From positions 878,249-942,248 of the forward strand of contig NZ_LN851186.1 in assembly GCF_001243895.1 (NCBI RefSeq): 64,000 bases of DNA. The letters are read 5' to 3'. Numbering within the stretch: position 1 is the stretch's first letter; each line of letters opens with the position of its first letter. Below the pieces are notes generated by a model that saw only the letters and a program-made list of their open reading frames with translations, searched no databases and was not told the origin of the DNA. This DNA comes from Bacillus testis (lineage in GTDB: Bacteria; Bacillota; Bacilli; Bacillales; DSM-1321). A program made the position numbers and the translations under genes. Of the stretch, positions 16,485 to 25,929 are shown piece after piece.

Positions 16485-17816
16485 TTAGATGATGGCATCT
16501 ATAATTAATGCACCGCCAAATGCAATGAAAGATAATACAGTCTCCAAGATGGTCCATGTCTTAAAGGTTTCTTTAACTGATAAGCCAAGATATTCTTTGA
16601 CCATCCAGAAACCGGCGTCATTTACATGGGAGAACATTAAGGAACCTGCCCCTGTAACGATGACAAGCAGTTCAAGGTTCACACCGGACATGGAAGCGAT
16701 GATAGGCGATACGATTCCAGCTGCTGTTGTAAGCGCAACTGTGGCAGAACCTGTAGCAATCCGGATAAGCCCTGCAATCAAGAAAGCTAGAACTAGCGGA
16801 GATAAAGATAAATTTTGAGCCATTGTTCCGATGGAATCGGCTACACCGCTGTCTATTAAAATCTGTTTGAATCCTCCGCCTGCGCCGATGATTAGAATAA
16901 TCGATCCGACCGGCAAAAAGCATTCATCCACTAAATTCTTAAGATCACTGCCATCTTTTCCTTGTCTGAACGCCAATAAATCCATGGCAATAAAGCAAGA
17001 TAATAAAAGAGCAATCAGCGGACTTCCTAGGAATAGGATGAAATGCTCGATTCCTTTAGGCAGGGAAAGATATGGAGCCACTGAACCGAATATCATCAGG
17101 ATAATAGGCATTAGGATTGTCAGGAAAGAAACTCCTGTGCTAGGCAATTTTTCTGACAATGCATCATTTTCAACAGTCACCAATCCTGGTTGGCCAACAG
17201 GAACCACCTTTTTCTGTATATACTTCGCAAATAAAGGCCCACCAATAATCCCTGTTGGCAAAGCGATGATCAATGAGTAAATCAAAACCTTCCCAAGGTC
17301 TGCATTATAAATGCTGATGGCTGCAATTGCCCCTGGATGAGGCGGAACCAGTCCGTGGACAATGGATAGTCCTGCAATGGCCGGCAAAGCAATGAGTAAT
17401 ATATTTTTCTTTGTCGCATTTTGGATGGAAATGACTAAAGGCAACAAAATAAGAATCCCGACCTCAAAGAAAACAGGTATACCGATGATAAAGCCTGCGA
17501 AGAACATTGCCCAAGGGAGTTTCTTTTCGCCAAAAATCCGAATGAAGAATTTGGCGATTTGCAAACCAGCTCCCGAACTGGCCAATAATTTCCCCAAAAT
17601 TGTTCCCAAGGCTAGAATCCCGACTAAATGACCAAGTGTTCCCCCTACACCTGTTTCATAGGCGCTTACAATTTTAGTGAATGGCATCCCTGTTACGATG
17701 GCCAGGAATAGACTGGCGACCAATAAACTGATGAAAGCGTGCCATTTAAATACAGACACACCGATGATAACGATTACAATCGATGCTAATGTGACCAGTA
17801 ATAAATACCAATCCAC
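16485..17816 (-). CDS. gntP: Gluconate permease (GntP family)
   Basis: The product is a 443-residue GntP-family proton symporter with about 12-14 membrane segments. Recognisable features are the PVFFEVGILILLPLV segment, HGLVPPHPGAIAA in the middle, and C-terminal MFSHVNDAGFWMVKEYLGLSVKETFKTW, characteristic of GntP. It imports gluconate for the kinase encoded divergently at 18340. The start is GTG 17816, preceded by AAGGGGGG; a longer frame to 17864 has no ribosome site. A cre-like site in the shared upstream region suggests CcpA control. No gntR repressor gene is present in the neighbourhood. Confidence 0.92.
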   Translation of the reverse strand: MDWYLLLVTLASIVIVIIGVSVFKWHAFISLLVASLFLAIVTGMPFTKIVSAYETGVGGTLGHLVGILALGTILGKLLASSGAGLQIAKFFIRIFGEKKLPWAMFFAGFIIGIPVFFEVGILILLPLVISIQNATKKNILLIALPAIAGLSIVHGLVPPHPGAIAAISIYNADLGKVLIYSLIIALPTGIIGGPLFAKYIQKKVVPVGQPGLVTVENDALSEKLPSTGVSFLTILMPIILMIFGSVAPYLSLPKGIEHFILFLGSPLIALLLSCFIAMDLLAFRQGKDGSDLKNLVDECFLPVGSIILIIGAGGGFKQILIDSGVADSIGTMAQNLSLSPLVLAFLIAGLIRIATGSATVALTTAAGIVSPIIASMSGVNLELLVIVTGAGSLMFSHVNDAGFWMVKEYLGLSVKETFKTWTILETVLSFIAFGGALIIDAII

Positions 17817-18339
17817 TTTAATCCCCCCTTGATCGTATGAAAAGAATAGTCCTGAAAACTGCATACGTTTCAGGCGACAAATTCCTTTTCCTGAATCTAA
17901 TGTAAAATTCTATTCTAAAAAAGTATAACAATGATCCGCAGAAATTTGCATTTTTCTGCCTCATGTAGAAAATAAAGAGAAAAAGTGGCGCGGATTTAGA
18001 TTGGGCATTTCTGCATTTTCTATATAAAAATAGTTGTTTTTTGTAAGCGGATGCATAAGAAAAGCAAACATGATATTTTACGGAAGGCAGGATAGTAGGA
18101 TAAGATAATTATGGAAGTTCAGTAGGAATCGAATAGAACAGAGATAGAGAGTTGGCTGATACAGCCATTTGATCGATTCTTATTCTGTTAAACAGTTATA
18201 AGGCAGATAAGATGTTTGTCTTACAATCAGATCTATTGAGACGGTTGGCAAATTGCCATATTCATATGAGAAATCCATTAAACGGGGGTGCTATCCAATA
18301 ATGGGATAGTCGGTCTACGGAAGAAAGGGGATTGCAAAG
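17817..18339. other. Divergent control region between gntP and gntK
   Basis: The 523 bases carry a cre-like site (18041-18057) and a short inverted repeat CTATCC/GGATAG (18291-18309) 31 bases before gntK. No GntR-type operator was recognised, and no gene is visible. Confidence 0.5.
18041..18057. promoter_or_regulatory. cre-like site (CcpA binding) between gntP and gntK
   Basis: TTGTAAGCGGATGCATA matches the Bacillus consensus WTGNAARCGNWWWCAWW at 16 of 17 positions. Gluconate genes are under catabolite repression in B. subtilis, so this placement makes sense. Confidence 0.65.
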
Positions 18340-19881
18340 ATGGGAACGAAATATGTCATAGGGGTGGATATGGGAACCACCAGCACAAAGGCTGTGTTAT
18401 TCAAAAAAGACGGAACTGTTATAGATCGAGCTGCAGCTGATTATCCATTGATGTCACCTACGCCAGATACAGCGGAACAGGAACCCGAAGCTATTTTTGC
18501 GGCCGTAGTCATGACGATTAAAGATGTTGTGAAGTCGAGCGGGGTGGATCCAGCCGATGTGCTATGCGTTTCATTCAGTTCGGCCATGCATAGCGTCATT
18601 GCTGTTGATCAAGAAGGAAACCTTCTGACTAAATGCATCACATGGGCAGATAATAGAAGCGCAGGCTGGGCTGAAAAGATAAAGAAAGAGCTCGGTGGCC
18701 ATGAGATTTATATGCGTACAGGCACACCGATCCATCCAATGTCTCCTTTATCTAAAATTACGTGGCTACGTTATGAGAAGCAAGCTATTTTTGAAAAGGC
18801 TTATAAATTTATTTCGATAAAAGAGTATGTTTTTTATCGTTTATTCAATCAGTATGTAATTGATTATTCAATTGCCTCTGCAACCGGTTTATTCAATTTG
18901 GAAAAACTGGCATGGGACAAAGGTGCGCTTGAAGTAGCGGGAATTCAAGCAGAGCAATTGTCGACGCCTGTTCCGACTACGTATAAAATGGTAGGGCTGA
19001 ATCCAGAATACGCCAAGGAAATGAATCTAGCGCAAGAGACTCCATTTATTGTGGGGGCAAGTGATGGGGTGCTCTCAAATCTTGGCGTCAATGCCATTGA
19101 ACCAGGGGTCGTGGCAGTAACTGTCGGAACAAGCGGTGCAATCCGTGCAGTAACTAATAAACCTGTGACCGATCCAAAAGGACGGATTTTTTGTTATGCA
19201 CTGACCGAGAATCATTGGGTTATCGGCGGTCCTGTGAATAACGGCGGTATGATTCTGCGCTGGGCCCGCGATCAATTGGCAGTAACGCAATCAGAAGAAG
19301 CCAAACGGACTGGCAAGAATCCGTATGACGCCTTGAGTGAAATGGCAGGGTCAGTCCCCCCTGGTGCCGAGGGATTGATTTTCCATCCTTATTTAGCAGG
19401 TGAACGTGCACCTCTATGGGATGCAAATGCTCGCGGTTCTTTCTTTGGATTAGGTTTACATCACCAGAAGAAACATTTGATCCGGGCAGTGATGGAAGGG
19501 GTCGTATTTAATCTATATACGGTTCTGCTTGCTCTCGAGGAACTGATCGGCCAGCCGACACGCATCCACGCCACTGGCGGTTTTTCCCGTTCAAGCCTTT
19601 GGAGACAGATGATGGCCGATATTTTTAATCAGGAACTGTTCGTGCCAGAAAGCTTTGAAAGCTCTTGCCTCGGGGCGGTCATCCTTGGCCTTTACAGCGT
19701 GGGCGAGGTAGATTCGTTGGATGTTGTCAAGGATATGGTAGGGTCTGACCACCATCATGTACCGAATGAAAAGAATGTGGAGATCTATCAAGAGATGATT
19801 CCTATGTTCATCAGCCTTTCACGCCTTTTGACGGACCAATATGCAGAGATGGCGGCGTTCCAGAAGAAATGGGTCCATTGA
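18340..19881 (+). CDS. gntK: Gluconokinase (FGGY family)
   Basis: This 513-residue FGGY carbohydrate kinase phosphorylates gluconate to 6-phosphogluconate for the pentose phosphate pathway. Visible signatures are the N-terminal phosphate loop GVDMGTTSTKAVLF (residues 7-20), TWADNRS (substrate contact), GTSGAIRAV, and the FGGY C-terminal ATGGFSRSSLWRQMMADI. Length and the early motif agree with Bacillus GntK. The start has AAAGGGGA. It is divergent from gntP, unlike the gntRKPZ operon of B. subtilis, and no gntR or gntZ follows. Confidence 0.92.
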   Translation: MGTKYVIGVDMGTTSTKAVLFKKDGTVIDRAAADYPLMSPTPDTAEQEPEAIFAAVVMTIKDVVKSSGVDPADVLCVSFSSAMHSVIAVDQEGNLLTKCITWADNRSAGWAEKIKKELGGHEIYMRTGTPIHPMSPLSKITWLRYEKQAIFEKAYKFISIKEYVFYRLFNQYVIDYSIASATGLFNLEKLAWDKGALEVAGIQAEQLSTPVPTTYKMVGLNPEYAKEMNLAQETPFIVGASDGVLSNLGVNAIEPGVVAVTVGTSGAIRAVTNKPVTDPKGRIFCYALTENHWVIGGPVNNGGMILRWARDQLAVTQSEEAKRTGKNPYDALSEMAGSVPPGAEGLIFHPYLAGERAPLWDANARGSFFGLGLHHQKKHLIRAVMEGVVFNLYTVLLALEELIGQPTRIHATGGFSRSSLWRQMMADIFNQELFVPESFESSCLGAVILGLYSVGEVDSLDVVKDMVGSDHHHVPNEKNVEIYQEMIPMFISLSRLLTDQYAEMAAFQKKWVH

Positions 19882-20046
19882 ACCCGGGAAATAGGCTATA
19901 TAAAGTGACGCTTTAAACCGTGAAGCAGTCATTCCTCGCCAGTCATTCATTGAACCAAGCTTGTTTTCATACGATCACTTAATCACCCATATTTCTTCGC
20001 CTTCCGCTTTCATATGGATGGGGAGCAGAGCTGGTTAAAAAAAGGA

Positions 20047-20077
20047 AAAAGTCCGGATCATCCGGGCTTTTTTTGCT
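20047..20077 (+). terminator. Terminator of gntK
   Basis: The 11-bp stem AAAAGTCCGGA/TCCGGGCTTTT has a TCA loop and a T run. The rest of the 302-base gap shows nothing recognisable. Confidence 0.85.
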
Positions 20078-20183
20078 GAATTGACTGATTTTAAGAAAAA
20101 TTTAAGTATTGCGTACGGTTGTTCTTAAGAAAAGAAGGCTAGACTGTTCCTATTAGTAGATTGGGAACGGGAGAGGAAAAGAG

Positions 20184-21143
20184 ATGAAAACGAAGGTATA
20201 TGGTTTTTTCATCATCGTATTGCTGCTATGTATGGCAACACCAAATATACGGACATTTATGATGGGAAAATGGGCATTTGAAAATGATCAGGAGGATATA
20301 GAAACAGTCCAAACAATAGGAAATAATAGTGTAATGAAGAATCCGGCAGCCGCTTCTACTATCGACATTACTGGCGAGGCCGCGATTTTAATGGAGGAGA
20401 ATACAGGAAAGATCCTTTATGCTAAAAATGAACATAAGCGGCTTTATCCAGCGAGCACCACCAAGATTATGACGGCTTTGCTGGCGTTAGAAAATGGCGA
20501 TTTAAGCGAAAAAGTGAAGGTAGGAGAAGAAGTGGAGCTAAAAGAAAAGGGAGAGAGTACTGCATTTTTGCGAAAAGGCCAGACTATGACCTTAGAGCAG
20601 CTTTTACAAGGATTGATGCTTCCTTCCGGCAATGATGCGGCACGGACGATCAGTATTTATATTGCCCGAAAAGTCAGCGGTAACAAAGAAATGTCCAATC
20701 AGAAGGCAATGGCCTATTTTGCCAAGCTTATGAATGCGAAAGCAAAAAAAGTGGGTGCGCGGGATACTCATTTTGTGAATCCGAATGGCCTGCATTCGGA
20801 TGGCCATTACTCTACTGCCTATGATCTTGCAAAAATCGCTCAGACCGCTATGAAAAATAAAGATTTTAAGAAGATCGTGACTCGGGACGAATATTCCGAT
20901 AGGTCGGTCACATACAAAAATACAAATAAATTACTGAGTCCTGACAGTGCTTATTACTATCAAGGGGCAAATGGAATTAAAACGGGGTTCACCGATCAAG
21001 CAGGATCTTGTTTGGTTTCATCAGCCGTGCATGAGCAGACGCATCTCGTAGCAGTCGTCTTGAAGTCGACAAAAGCGGATATCTGGAAAGATTCGGTTAC
21101 ATTGCTCGACAATGGATTTTCAAAAATAACGGCAAGCAGATAA
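20184..21143 (+). CDS. D-alanyl-D-alanine carboxypeptidase (DacF-like, low-molecular-weight PBP)
   Basis: This 319-residue serine D,D-carboxypeptidase trims pentapeptide side chains of peptidoglycan. A hydrophobic signal or anchor is at residues 4-22. The catalytic motifs are SxxK (Ser91-Thr-Thr-Lys94), SGN (148-150) and KTG (266-268). The protein ends soon after the transpeptidase domain and lacks the C-terminal PBP5_C domain and membrane anchor of full-length DacA/DacF, so it is a short form that is either held by the uncleaved N-terminus or secreted. GGGAGAGG precedes the ATG. It stands alone, not in a spoIIA operon. Confidence 0.88.
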   Translation: MKTKVYGFFIIVLLLCMATPNIRTFMMGKWAFENDQEDIETVQTIGNNSVMKNPAAASTIDITGEAAILMEENTGKILYAKNEHKRLYPASTTKIMTALLALENGDLSEKVKVGEEVELKEKGESTAFLRKGQTMTLEQLLQGLMLPSGNDAARTISIYIARKVSGNKEMSNQKAMAYFAKLMNAKAKKVGARDTHFVNPNGLHSDGHYSTAYDLAKIAQTAMKNKDFKKIVTRDEYSDRSVTYKNTNKLLSPDSAYYYQGANGIKTGFTDQAGSCLVSSAVHEQTHLVAVVLKSTKADIWKDSVTLLDNGFSKITASR

Positions 21144-21227
21144 GGCTCTTTATTCAAAGGAAAAAGGGGCAATCAGCTGATAAAGATTGTTGGATTTTTC
21201 ACATGGTTGATAAGAAAAGATTGTTTA

Positions 21228-21255
21228 TTGACTATCCATTTGCTAAAGTTATAGT
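21228..21255 (+). promoter_or_regulatory. Sigma-A promoter of the LCP gene
   Basis: TTGACT (21228-21233) and TATAGT (21250-21255) are separated by 16 bases, 41 bases before the ATG. Confidence 0.6.
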
Positions 21256-21295
21256 AGCGTTTTCAGCTAAACTTTAATCAAACTGGAGAATGTGA

Positions 21296-22231
21296 ATGAA
21301 CAGGATCGAGAAGCGCAAGCGTAAGAAAAAGAAAATTGTACTATGTGTGATTTTGATTATAACTCTGTTAATTCTATTGCCTACAGCCTATTTTGCTTGG
21401 GATTATTACAAAAGCTACAGTGATGCCAGAAAAGAATCAAGCTTAAAGCAAGAGGATATTACTTTCAATGGAGACGCATTCAAAGGAAAAATGAATGTAT
21501 TGCTGGTTGGTGTGGATTCAAGGGGAGAAGATGCTTCAAACTCCGATTCCATGATGATTGCCCAATATGATACCGATACGAAGAAGGCTAAGCTTGTGTC
21601 CCTTATGAGGGATATGTATGTCGATGTACCGGGAAAAGATAAGAAATATAAATTGAATGCCGCCTATCTGATGGGTGGGCCAGAACTGCTGCGTAAGACA
21701 ATTAAAGAAAATTTTGATATAGATTTAAACTATTATGCGATTCTCGATTTTAATGGCTTCATTAAAGGAATTGATAAAGCTTTTCCGGATGGCATTGAGG
21801 TCAACGTCGAGCATGAAATGTCTGAAGGAATCTGGGTCACATTGGAACCGGGCGTCCAACGGCTCCACGGAAAAGAGCTTCTGGGGTTTGCACGCTTCCG
21901 GAAAGATGCCCAAAGTGATTTCGGAAGGGTCAAGCGCCAACAGGAAGTGATTGAAGCGATCACCAAGGAAATGGTCAGTGTGCACGGTGTGACAAAATTG
22001 CCTGGAATTATCGGGACGATTCAGCCATATTTTGCAACCAATATCAGTAAAACGCGGATGATATCGGTGTTAACTTCGTTCTTGATGAGTGATGATCAAA
22101 CAATCGATAAATTGACCGTTCCAGTAGAAGACAGCTATGAAGAAAAGGCATTGCCTGAGCGCAATAATATGCAAGTGTTGGAAATCGATGTGGAAAAGAA
22201 TAAAAAGGCATTGGAAGATTTCCTTGAATAA
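21296..22231 (+). CDS. LytR-CpsA-Psr (LCP) family cell wall glycopolymer ligase
   Basis: The 311-residue product has a cytoplasmic basic N-terminus (KRKRKKKK), one membrane segment (about residues 14-34) and an extracellular LCP domain (about residues 62-220). LCP enzymes transfer teichoic acids or other glycopolymers from lipid carriers to peptidoglycan. Visible motifs are LLVGVDSRGE, DSMMI and LVSLMRDMYVDVPG with the conserved arginine, and later GFARFRKDAQSDFGRVKRQQ, the arginine-rich pyrophosphate site. Which of the B. subtilis Tag-ligases it matches is not decided. It is transcribed alone from its own promoter and closed by a terminator. Confidence 0.9.
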   Translation: MNRIEKRKRKKKKIVLCVILIITLLILLPTAYFAWDYYKSYSDARKESSLKQEDITFNGDAFKGKMNVLLVGVDSRGEDASNSDSMMIAQYDTDTKKAKLVSLMRDMYVDVPGKDKKYKLNAAYLMGGPELLRKTIKENFDIDLNYYAILDFNGFIKGIDKAFPDGIEVNVEHEMSEGIWVTLEPGVQRLHGKELLGFARFRKDAQSDFGRVKRQQEVIEAITKEMVSVHGVTKLPGIIGTIQPYFATNISKTRMISVLTSFLMSDDQTIDKLTVPVEDSYEEKALPERNNMQVLEIDVEKNKKALEDFLE

Positions 22232-22233
22232 GA

Positions 22234-22267
22234 AAAAACCGCAGCCTATTACGGTACTGCGGTTTTT
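22234..22267 (+). terminator. Terminator of the LCP gene
   Basis: The 11-bp stem AAAAACCGCAG/CTGCGGTTTTT. Confidence 0.88.
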
Positions 22268-22479
22268 GGTTTTAAAACGGCGCGTGGTGGAATAGATTAG
22301 GATGTACAGTTTTTCGTTTGCCTGTTCCATTAAAAGGAAAACGACTCCCTTGCCGGTGAAAAAAAGGGTAGTTAATTGATTTTGTTCGGTTATAATGGTG
22401 ATGAAAAAGCAGCAGATCGCCATTGCTAAAAATAATCAACAATGAAAATTCAGATATAAATAAAAAGCAGGTGAACGAT

Positions 22480-23181
22480 ATGATAGTAGAATGCATTGTA
22501 CAGAATGAAAAAGATGCCATTGAGGCAGAGCGGCTGGGAATCGATCGTTTAGAACTAGTTTCGGCTATTTCAGAAGGCGGTTTGACTCCTAGTTACGGAA
22601 TTATTAAGCGAGTGATTGAAAATGTATCTATCCCGGTACAGGTAATGGTCCGCCCGCACAGCTACGGATTCGAATACGATGAAAGCGATTGGCATAGTAT
22701 TCGTGAGGATTTGCTGGCGCTTCAAGATTTGGGTGCGAGAGGAATCGTATTCGGCTGTACGAAGAATGGGGAAGTTGATCAAGCGCTGTTGGAAAAAGTG
22801 ATTGCCACTGTACCTGAGTTTGACATCACATTCCATCGGGCATTCGATCATTTGACCCATCAAGCGGACGGCTTGGAAGTGCTTTGCGAATATCGCGGCC
22901 ATATCCGCCGTATTTTAACGTCGGGCGGGAAAGAAACAGCTGTCGCCGGCCGTGAACAGCTACAGCAATTGATGACGCTATCCGATGTGTGGCATGGTCC
23001 AGCTATTTTGATCGGTTCCGGTGTACAGCCAAGCAATATTGGCGACCTGCATGCTTTTTTACAAGGAAGCGAATACCATTTGGGAACAGGATTCCGCATA
23101 GACGGATCTTTTGCGAATGGTTTGGACGAAGCAAAAGTGCGGACTGTATTGGATGCACTTAAAACTAAATCATTCCGATAA
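22480..23181 (+). CDS. cutC: CutC family protein
   Basis: This is a 233-residue TIM-barrel protein of the CutC family, historically linked to copper homeostasis; its biochemical activity is not settled. Typical motifs are RLELVSAISEGGLTPSYG (residues 22-39), VMVRPHSYGFEY and RILTSGGKETA. ATG 22480 is chosen because CAGGTGA lies just upstream; the longer frame from 22423 has no ribosome site. No copper regulator or chaperone gene is nearby. Confidence 0.9.
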   Translation: MIVECIVQNEKDAIEAERLGIDRLELVSAISEGGLTPSYGIIKRVIENVSIPVQVMVRPHSYGFEYDESDWHSIREDLLALQDLGARGIVFGCTKNGEVDQALLEKVIATVPEFDITFHRAFDHLTHQADGLEVLCEYRGHIRRILTSGGKETAVAGREQLQQLMTLSDVWHGPAILIGSGVQPSNIGDLHAFLQGSEYHLGTGFRIDGSFANGLDEAKVRTVLDALKTKSFR

Positions 23182-23185
23182 GGAG

Positions 23186-23213
23186 AAGGCACCTCAACAA
23201 GGTGCCTTTTTTT
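23186..23213 (+). terminator. Terminator of cutC
   Basis: The 9-bp stem AAGGCACCT/AGGTGCCTT is followed by TTTTT. Confidence 0.88.
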
Positions 23214-23324
23214 GTGCGTCGGCTAAAAGTTGCCGCTATCTGCCATCCCTATTTATAATGAAAGAATGCAATAGTCTGTTAATTAATTGTGTACGAAAGG
23301 AAGCTATTGTGGGGAGGGAAAGAA

Positions 23325-23525
23325 ATGAAAGCGATAAAATTATTAGTACTCGTTCCATTCATAGGCTATCTTGGTTTTTTGCCTTGGGCGAATACAATCG
23401 AGCCTTATGTGCTAGGGATGCCTTTTTTCTTATTTTGGCTTCTTCTCTGGATGGTTCTTTCGCCTGTTTTAATAGGGATTGTGTATGTATTGGACCCGGA
23501 TAACAAAAAGGGGGGAGATTCATGA
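23325..23525 (+). CDS. DUF3311 small membrane protein, partner of SSS symporter
   Basis: The 66-residue protein has two membrane segments (about residues 4-20 and 30-52) and the tail VLDPDNKKGG typical of DUF3311 proteins. These almost always precede a sodium/solute symporter gene, as in B. subtilis yhjC-yhjB, and are assumed to be an accessory subunit. Its stop overlaps the next start (ATGA), indicating translational coupling. ATG 23325 follows GGGAGGGAAAG. Confidence 0.85.
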   Translation: MKAIKLLVLVPFIGYLGFLPWANTIEPYVLGMPFFLFWLLLWMVLSPVLIGIVYVLDPDNKKGGDS

Positions 23526-25000
23526 ATTTGCCTTTAATCATCATTGCCTTTTTTTTGCTGCTTGCTTTATATCTCGGCATCCGTTCGTCTAGGGGGAGAG
23601 ATATGGACATGGAGCAGTGGACAGTAGGGGGACGGGGGTTCGGTACCTTCATTGTGTTTTTTTTGATTGCTGGAGAAGTTTACACGACCTTCACCTTATT
23701 GGGCGGCAGTGGCTGGGCTTATTCCCGCGGAGCGGCAGCCTATTATGTACCGGCCTATATTTTTCTTGCGTACATTTTATCTTACTGGCTGGCGCCAAAA
23801 ATTTGGACATATTGCAAAGAGCATAAGCTGATATCCCAGCCTGACTTTTTTGCATCCAAATACAACAGTACGGCTCTCGGCGTCCTGGCGGCAATCGTAG
23901 GCTGCATTGCATTGGTTCCGTACGTGGTCATTCAATTCAGGGGCCTCGGCATCATTGTGTCCCAATCTTCCTACGGCAGCATCAGCCCAGGTTGGGCCAG
24001 CGCCATAGGGGCAATCGTAGTGACCATATATGTGATGGTTTCAGGTATTCATGGTTCGGCCTGGACGTCTATTATGAAAGACTTTTTAATTGTATTGGTC
24101 GTTCTGTTTCTTGGTATCTATATTCCTATGCATTATTTTGGCGGGATTCGTCCCTTATTCGACAGTATCGAAGCGGCAAAACCAGAATTGCTGACACTTT
24201 CGCAAGAAGGCTTCAGCCCATCGTGGTTCATCTCGACCGTGTTGTTCAATGCCATCGGGTTTTATATCATGCCTACTTCTTTTATGGTGATCTTGTCTGC
24301 CAAAAATGAAAGAAATCTCCGGAAGAATGCAATCACCTTGCCGATTTATACGATTATGCTATTATTTATTTTCTTTATCGGCTTCTCGGCAATCACAATC
24401 ATTCCCGGTTTAGAGGGAGCTGACGGAGATTTGGCGCTGCTGAAAATTGCCATTAAGACTTTTGATCCCTGGGTGATCGGGATAATTGGAGCAGCTGGTT
24501 TATTGACAGCCCTGGTGCCTACGTCTGTCATGCTGATGTCTACTGCAGCCGGCCTTACGCAAAATGTTTATAAAGTTATCTTTCCGAAGTCAACGGATAA
24601 AACCCTTTTGATTGTCTCTAAACTGTTGATTCTATGCATGTCGTCGATTGCTGTCTATTTTGCGGTGAAAGGCGGGGAAGCCATGGCTATCTTGAATATT
24701 ATGAGCTATAGTCTGATCATTCAGATGGCGCCTTCTCTGTTTTTCAGTTTTATGAAAAAGAACAGAATGACGAAACAAGGGGTCATAACCGGAATATTGG
24801 CAGGAGAAGCCACAGTCCTGTATATGACACTGTCGGGCACTACGCTGAAACAGTTGCTTCCTGATTTTCCGGCTTGGGTGACAGATATCAACAGTTCATT
24901 CCTTGCTTTATTGTTAAATGTACTTGTGATGATTGCGGTTAGTATCTTTACGCACAAGCAAAGCATGGATGCCGGGGGCCGGGTGACCGTGTCTTCGTAA
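23522..25000 (+). CDS. Sodium:solute symporter (SSS family, YhjB-like)
   Basis: The product is 492 residues with about 13 membrane segments. The N-terminal tail WTVGGRGFGTFIVFFLIAGE and the GGSGWAYSRGA and ASKYNS segments are typical of SSS proteins of the pantothenate/proline branch. It would import an organic solute with Na+. The solute is unknown, since no catabolic gene is linked. It overlaps the DUF3311 gene by four bases. The cell-surface segment after the last helix ends in a short charged tail. Confidence 0.88.
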   Translation: MNLPLIIIAFFLLLALYLGIRSSRGRDMDMEQWTVGGRGFGTFIVFFLIAGEVYTTFTLLGGSGWAYSRGAAAYYVPAYIFLAYILSYWLAPKIWTYCKEHKLISQPDFFASKYNSTALGVLAAIVGCIALVPYVVIQFRGLGIIVSQSSYGSISPGWASAIGAIVVTIYVMVSGIHGSAWTSIMKDFLIVLVVLFLGIYIPMHYFGGIRPLFDSIEAAKPELLTLSQEGFSPSWFISTVLFNAIGFYIMPTSFMVILSAKNERNLRKNAITLPIYTIMLLFIFFIGFSAITIIPGLEGADGDLALLKIAIKTFDPWVIGIIGAAGLLTALVPTSVMLMSTAAGLTQNVYKVIFPKSTDKTLLIVSKLLILCMSSIAVYFAVKGGEAMAILNIMSYSLIIQMAPSLFFSFMKKNRMTKQGVITGILAGEATVLYMTLSGTTLKQLLPDFPAWVTDINSSFLALLLNVLVMIAVSIFTHKQSMDAGGRVTVSS

Positions 25001-25169
25001 CGAGTCTTTGAATCAAACGGCTGGGCACGAAGCACGGAATCTACTACATATAGAATGGTTGCTTTCCGCGGGGCGGGCGGCAAAGTGCTTGTGGAATCGC
25101 GCCCATCCCACTATTCTAAGCAGGGATTTGCTTCAGTCCCATGCTATTTAAAGAGTATAATGACCCATC

Positions 25170-25218
25170 AAAAAGCCAGCATCGAACATTACTTGGCAAA
25201 ATTCGATGCTGGCTTTTT
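25170..25218. terminator. Bidirectional terminator between the SSS symporter gene and mpg
   Basis: A perfect 17-bp stem (25170-25186 with 25202-25218) starts AAAAAGCCAGCATCGAA. It can serve both converging genes. Confidence 0.85.
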
Positions 25219-25240
25219 GGAATGGAATGTACTAATAAAA

Positions 25241-25281
25241 TCAGTTTTGTACGTCGCTAAACGCGCCCTTCCGCTTTTTTC
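25241..25281 (+). repeat. Solo fragment of the GTCTAGCT-family repeat
   Basis: CAGTTTTGTACGTCGCTAAACG followed by CCCTTCCGCTTTTTT matches the opening of the units at 8541-8896. It abuts the 3' end of mpg. Confidence 0.7.
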
Positions 25282-25898
25282 TATCTTGAAACAAATGGAT
25301 TGTTTGTTACCCAGAAGCGGTATGGATAGTGTTTGGCTTCGCCGCTGTTGTCGATGCCGATACGCGGGCCGGTGGATATATGGCTGGGAAGGTATCCGGA
25401 TGCGATATATAATGACGATGCATAAAATGTGTGGCCGTAATCAGCCATGGTAATATTCATGGCTTTGGTCAATTTTCCCGGCCCGTTGGTCAGTTTTTTG
25501 GGGTCCGTCATATTGCGGCGTTTTTTCATTCGTTCTATACCGGTGAATGGCTCGATTGCCCTAATCAGCACAGCTTCAGGGCGTTCATGTTCGGCGCTGA
25601 CCACATTGACGAGACAATGGGTATGCATCACGTAGGTATAAATATGGCCGGGATGATTGAACATGATTTCAGTCCGCTTGGTACGGCGGTTATTAAAGCT
25701 GTGGGCAGCGCGGTCTTCGGGGCCGAGGTATGCTTCTGTTTCGACGATGAAACCGGAAGTGATGCCATCGTCGCTTTCTTTCACCAACAGGCACCCCAAT
25801 AGTGATTTAGCTAACTCTAATGTTGGCTGGAGGTAAAAATCGGAAGGCAATACTTCGGGGACCAATTGTTTTGGTCCCCATTCATTTTTTCCGCTCAT
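25281..25898 (-). CDS. mpg: DNA-3-methyladenine glycosylase (AAG/MPG type)
   Basis: This 205-residue base-excision repair glycosylase removes alkylated purines. It carries the MPG-family motifs AKSLLGCLLV, FIVETEAYLGPEDRAAHSF (with the catalytic glutamate), YTYVMHTHCLVNVV and LTNGPGKLTKAM. The start is ATG 25898 with GAGGGGAA upstream; an in-frame ATG at 25916 lacks a site. The gene is divergent from the chb-like operon, and its promoter must lie in the region that also holds the AAACACT array. Confidence 0.93.
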   Translation of the reverse strand: MSGKNEWGPKQLVPEVLPSDFYLQPTLELAKSLLGCLLVKESDDGITSGFIVETEAYLGPEDRAAHSFNNRRTKRTEIMFNHPGHIYTYVMHTHCLVNVVSAEHERPEAVLIRAIEPFTGIERMKKRRNMTDPKKLTNGPGKLTKAMNITMADYGHTFYASSLYIASGYLPSHISTGPRIGIDNSGEAKHYPYRFWVTNNPFVSR

Positions 25899-25929
25899 GT
25901 TGCACGTTCCCCTCATCGTTTCATTTTTT

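Noticed and set aside
25431-25802. 123-codon plus-strand frame
   Set aside because: Antisense within mpg, without a start signal.
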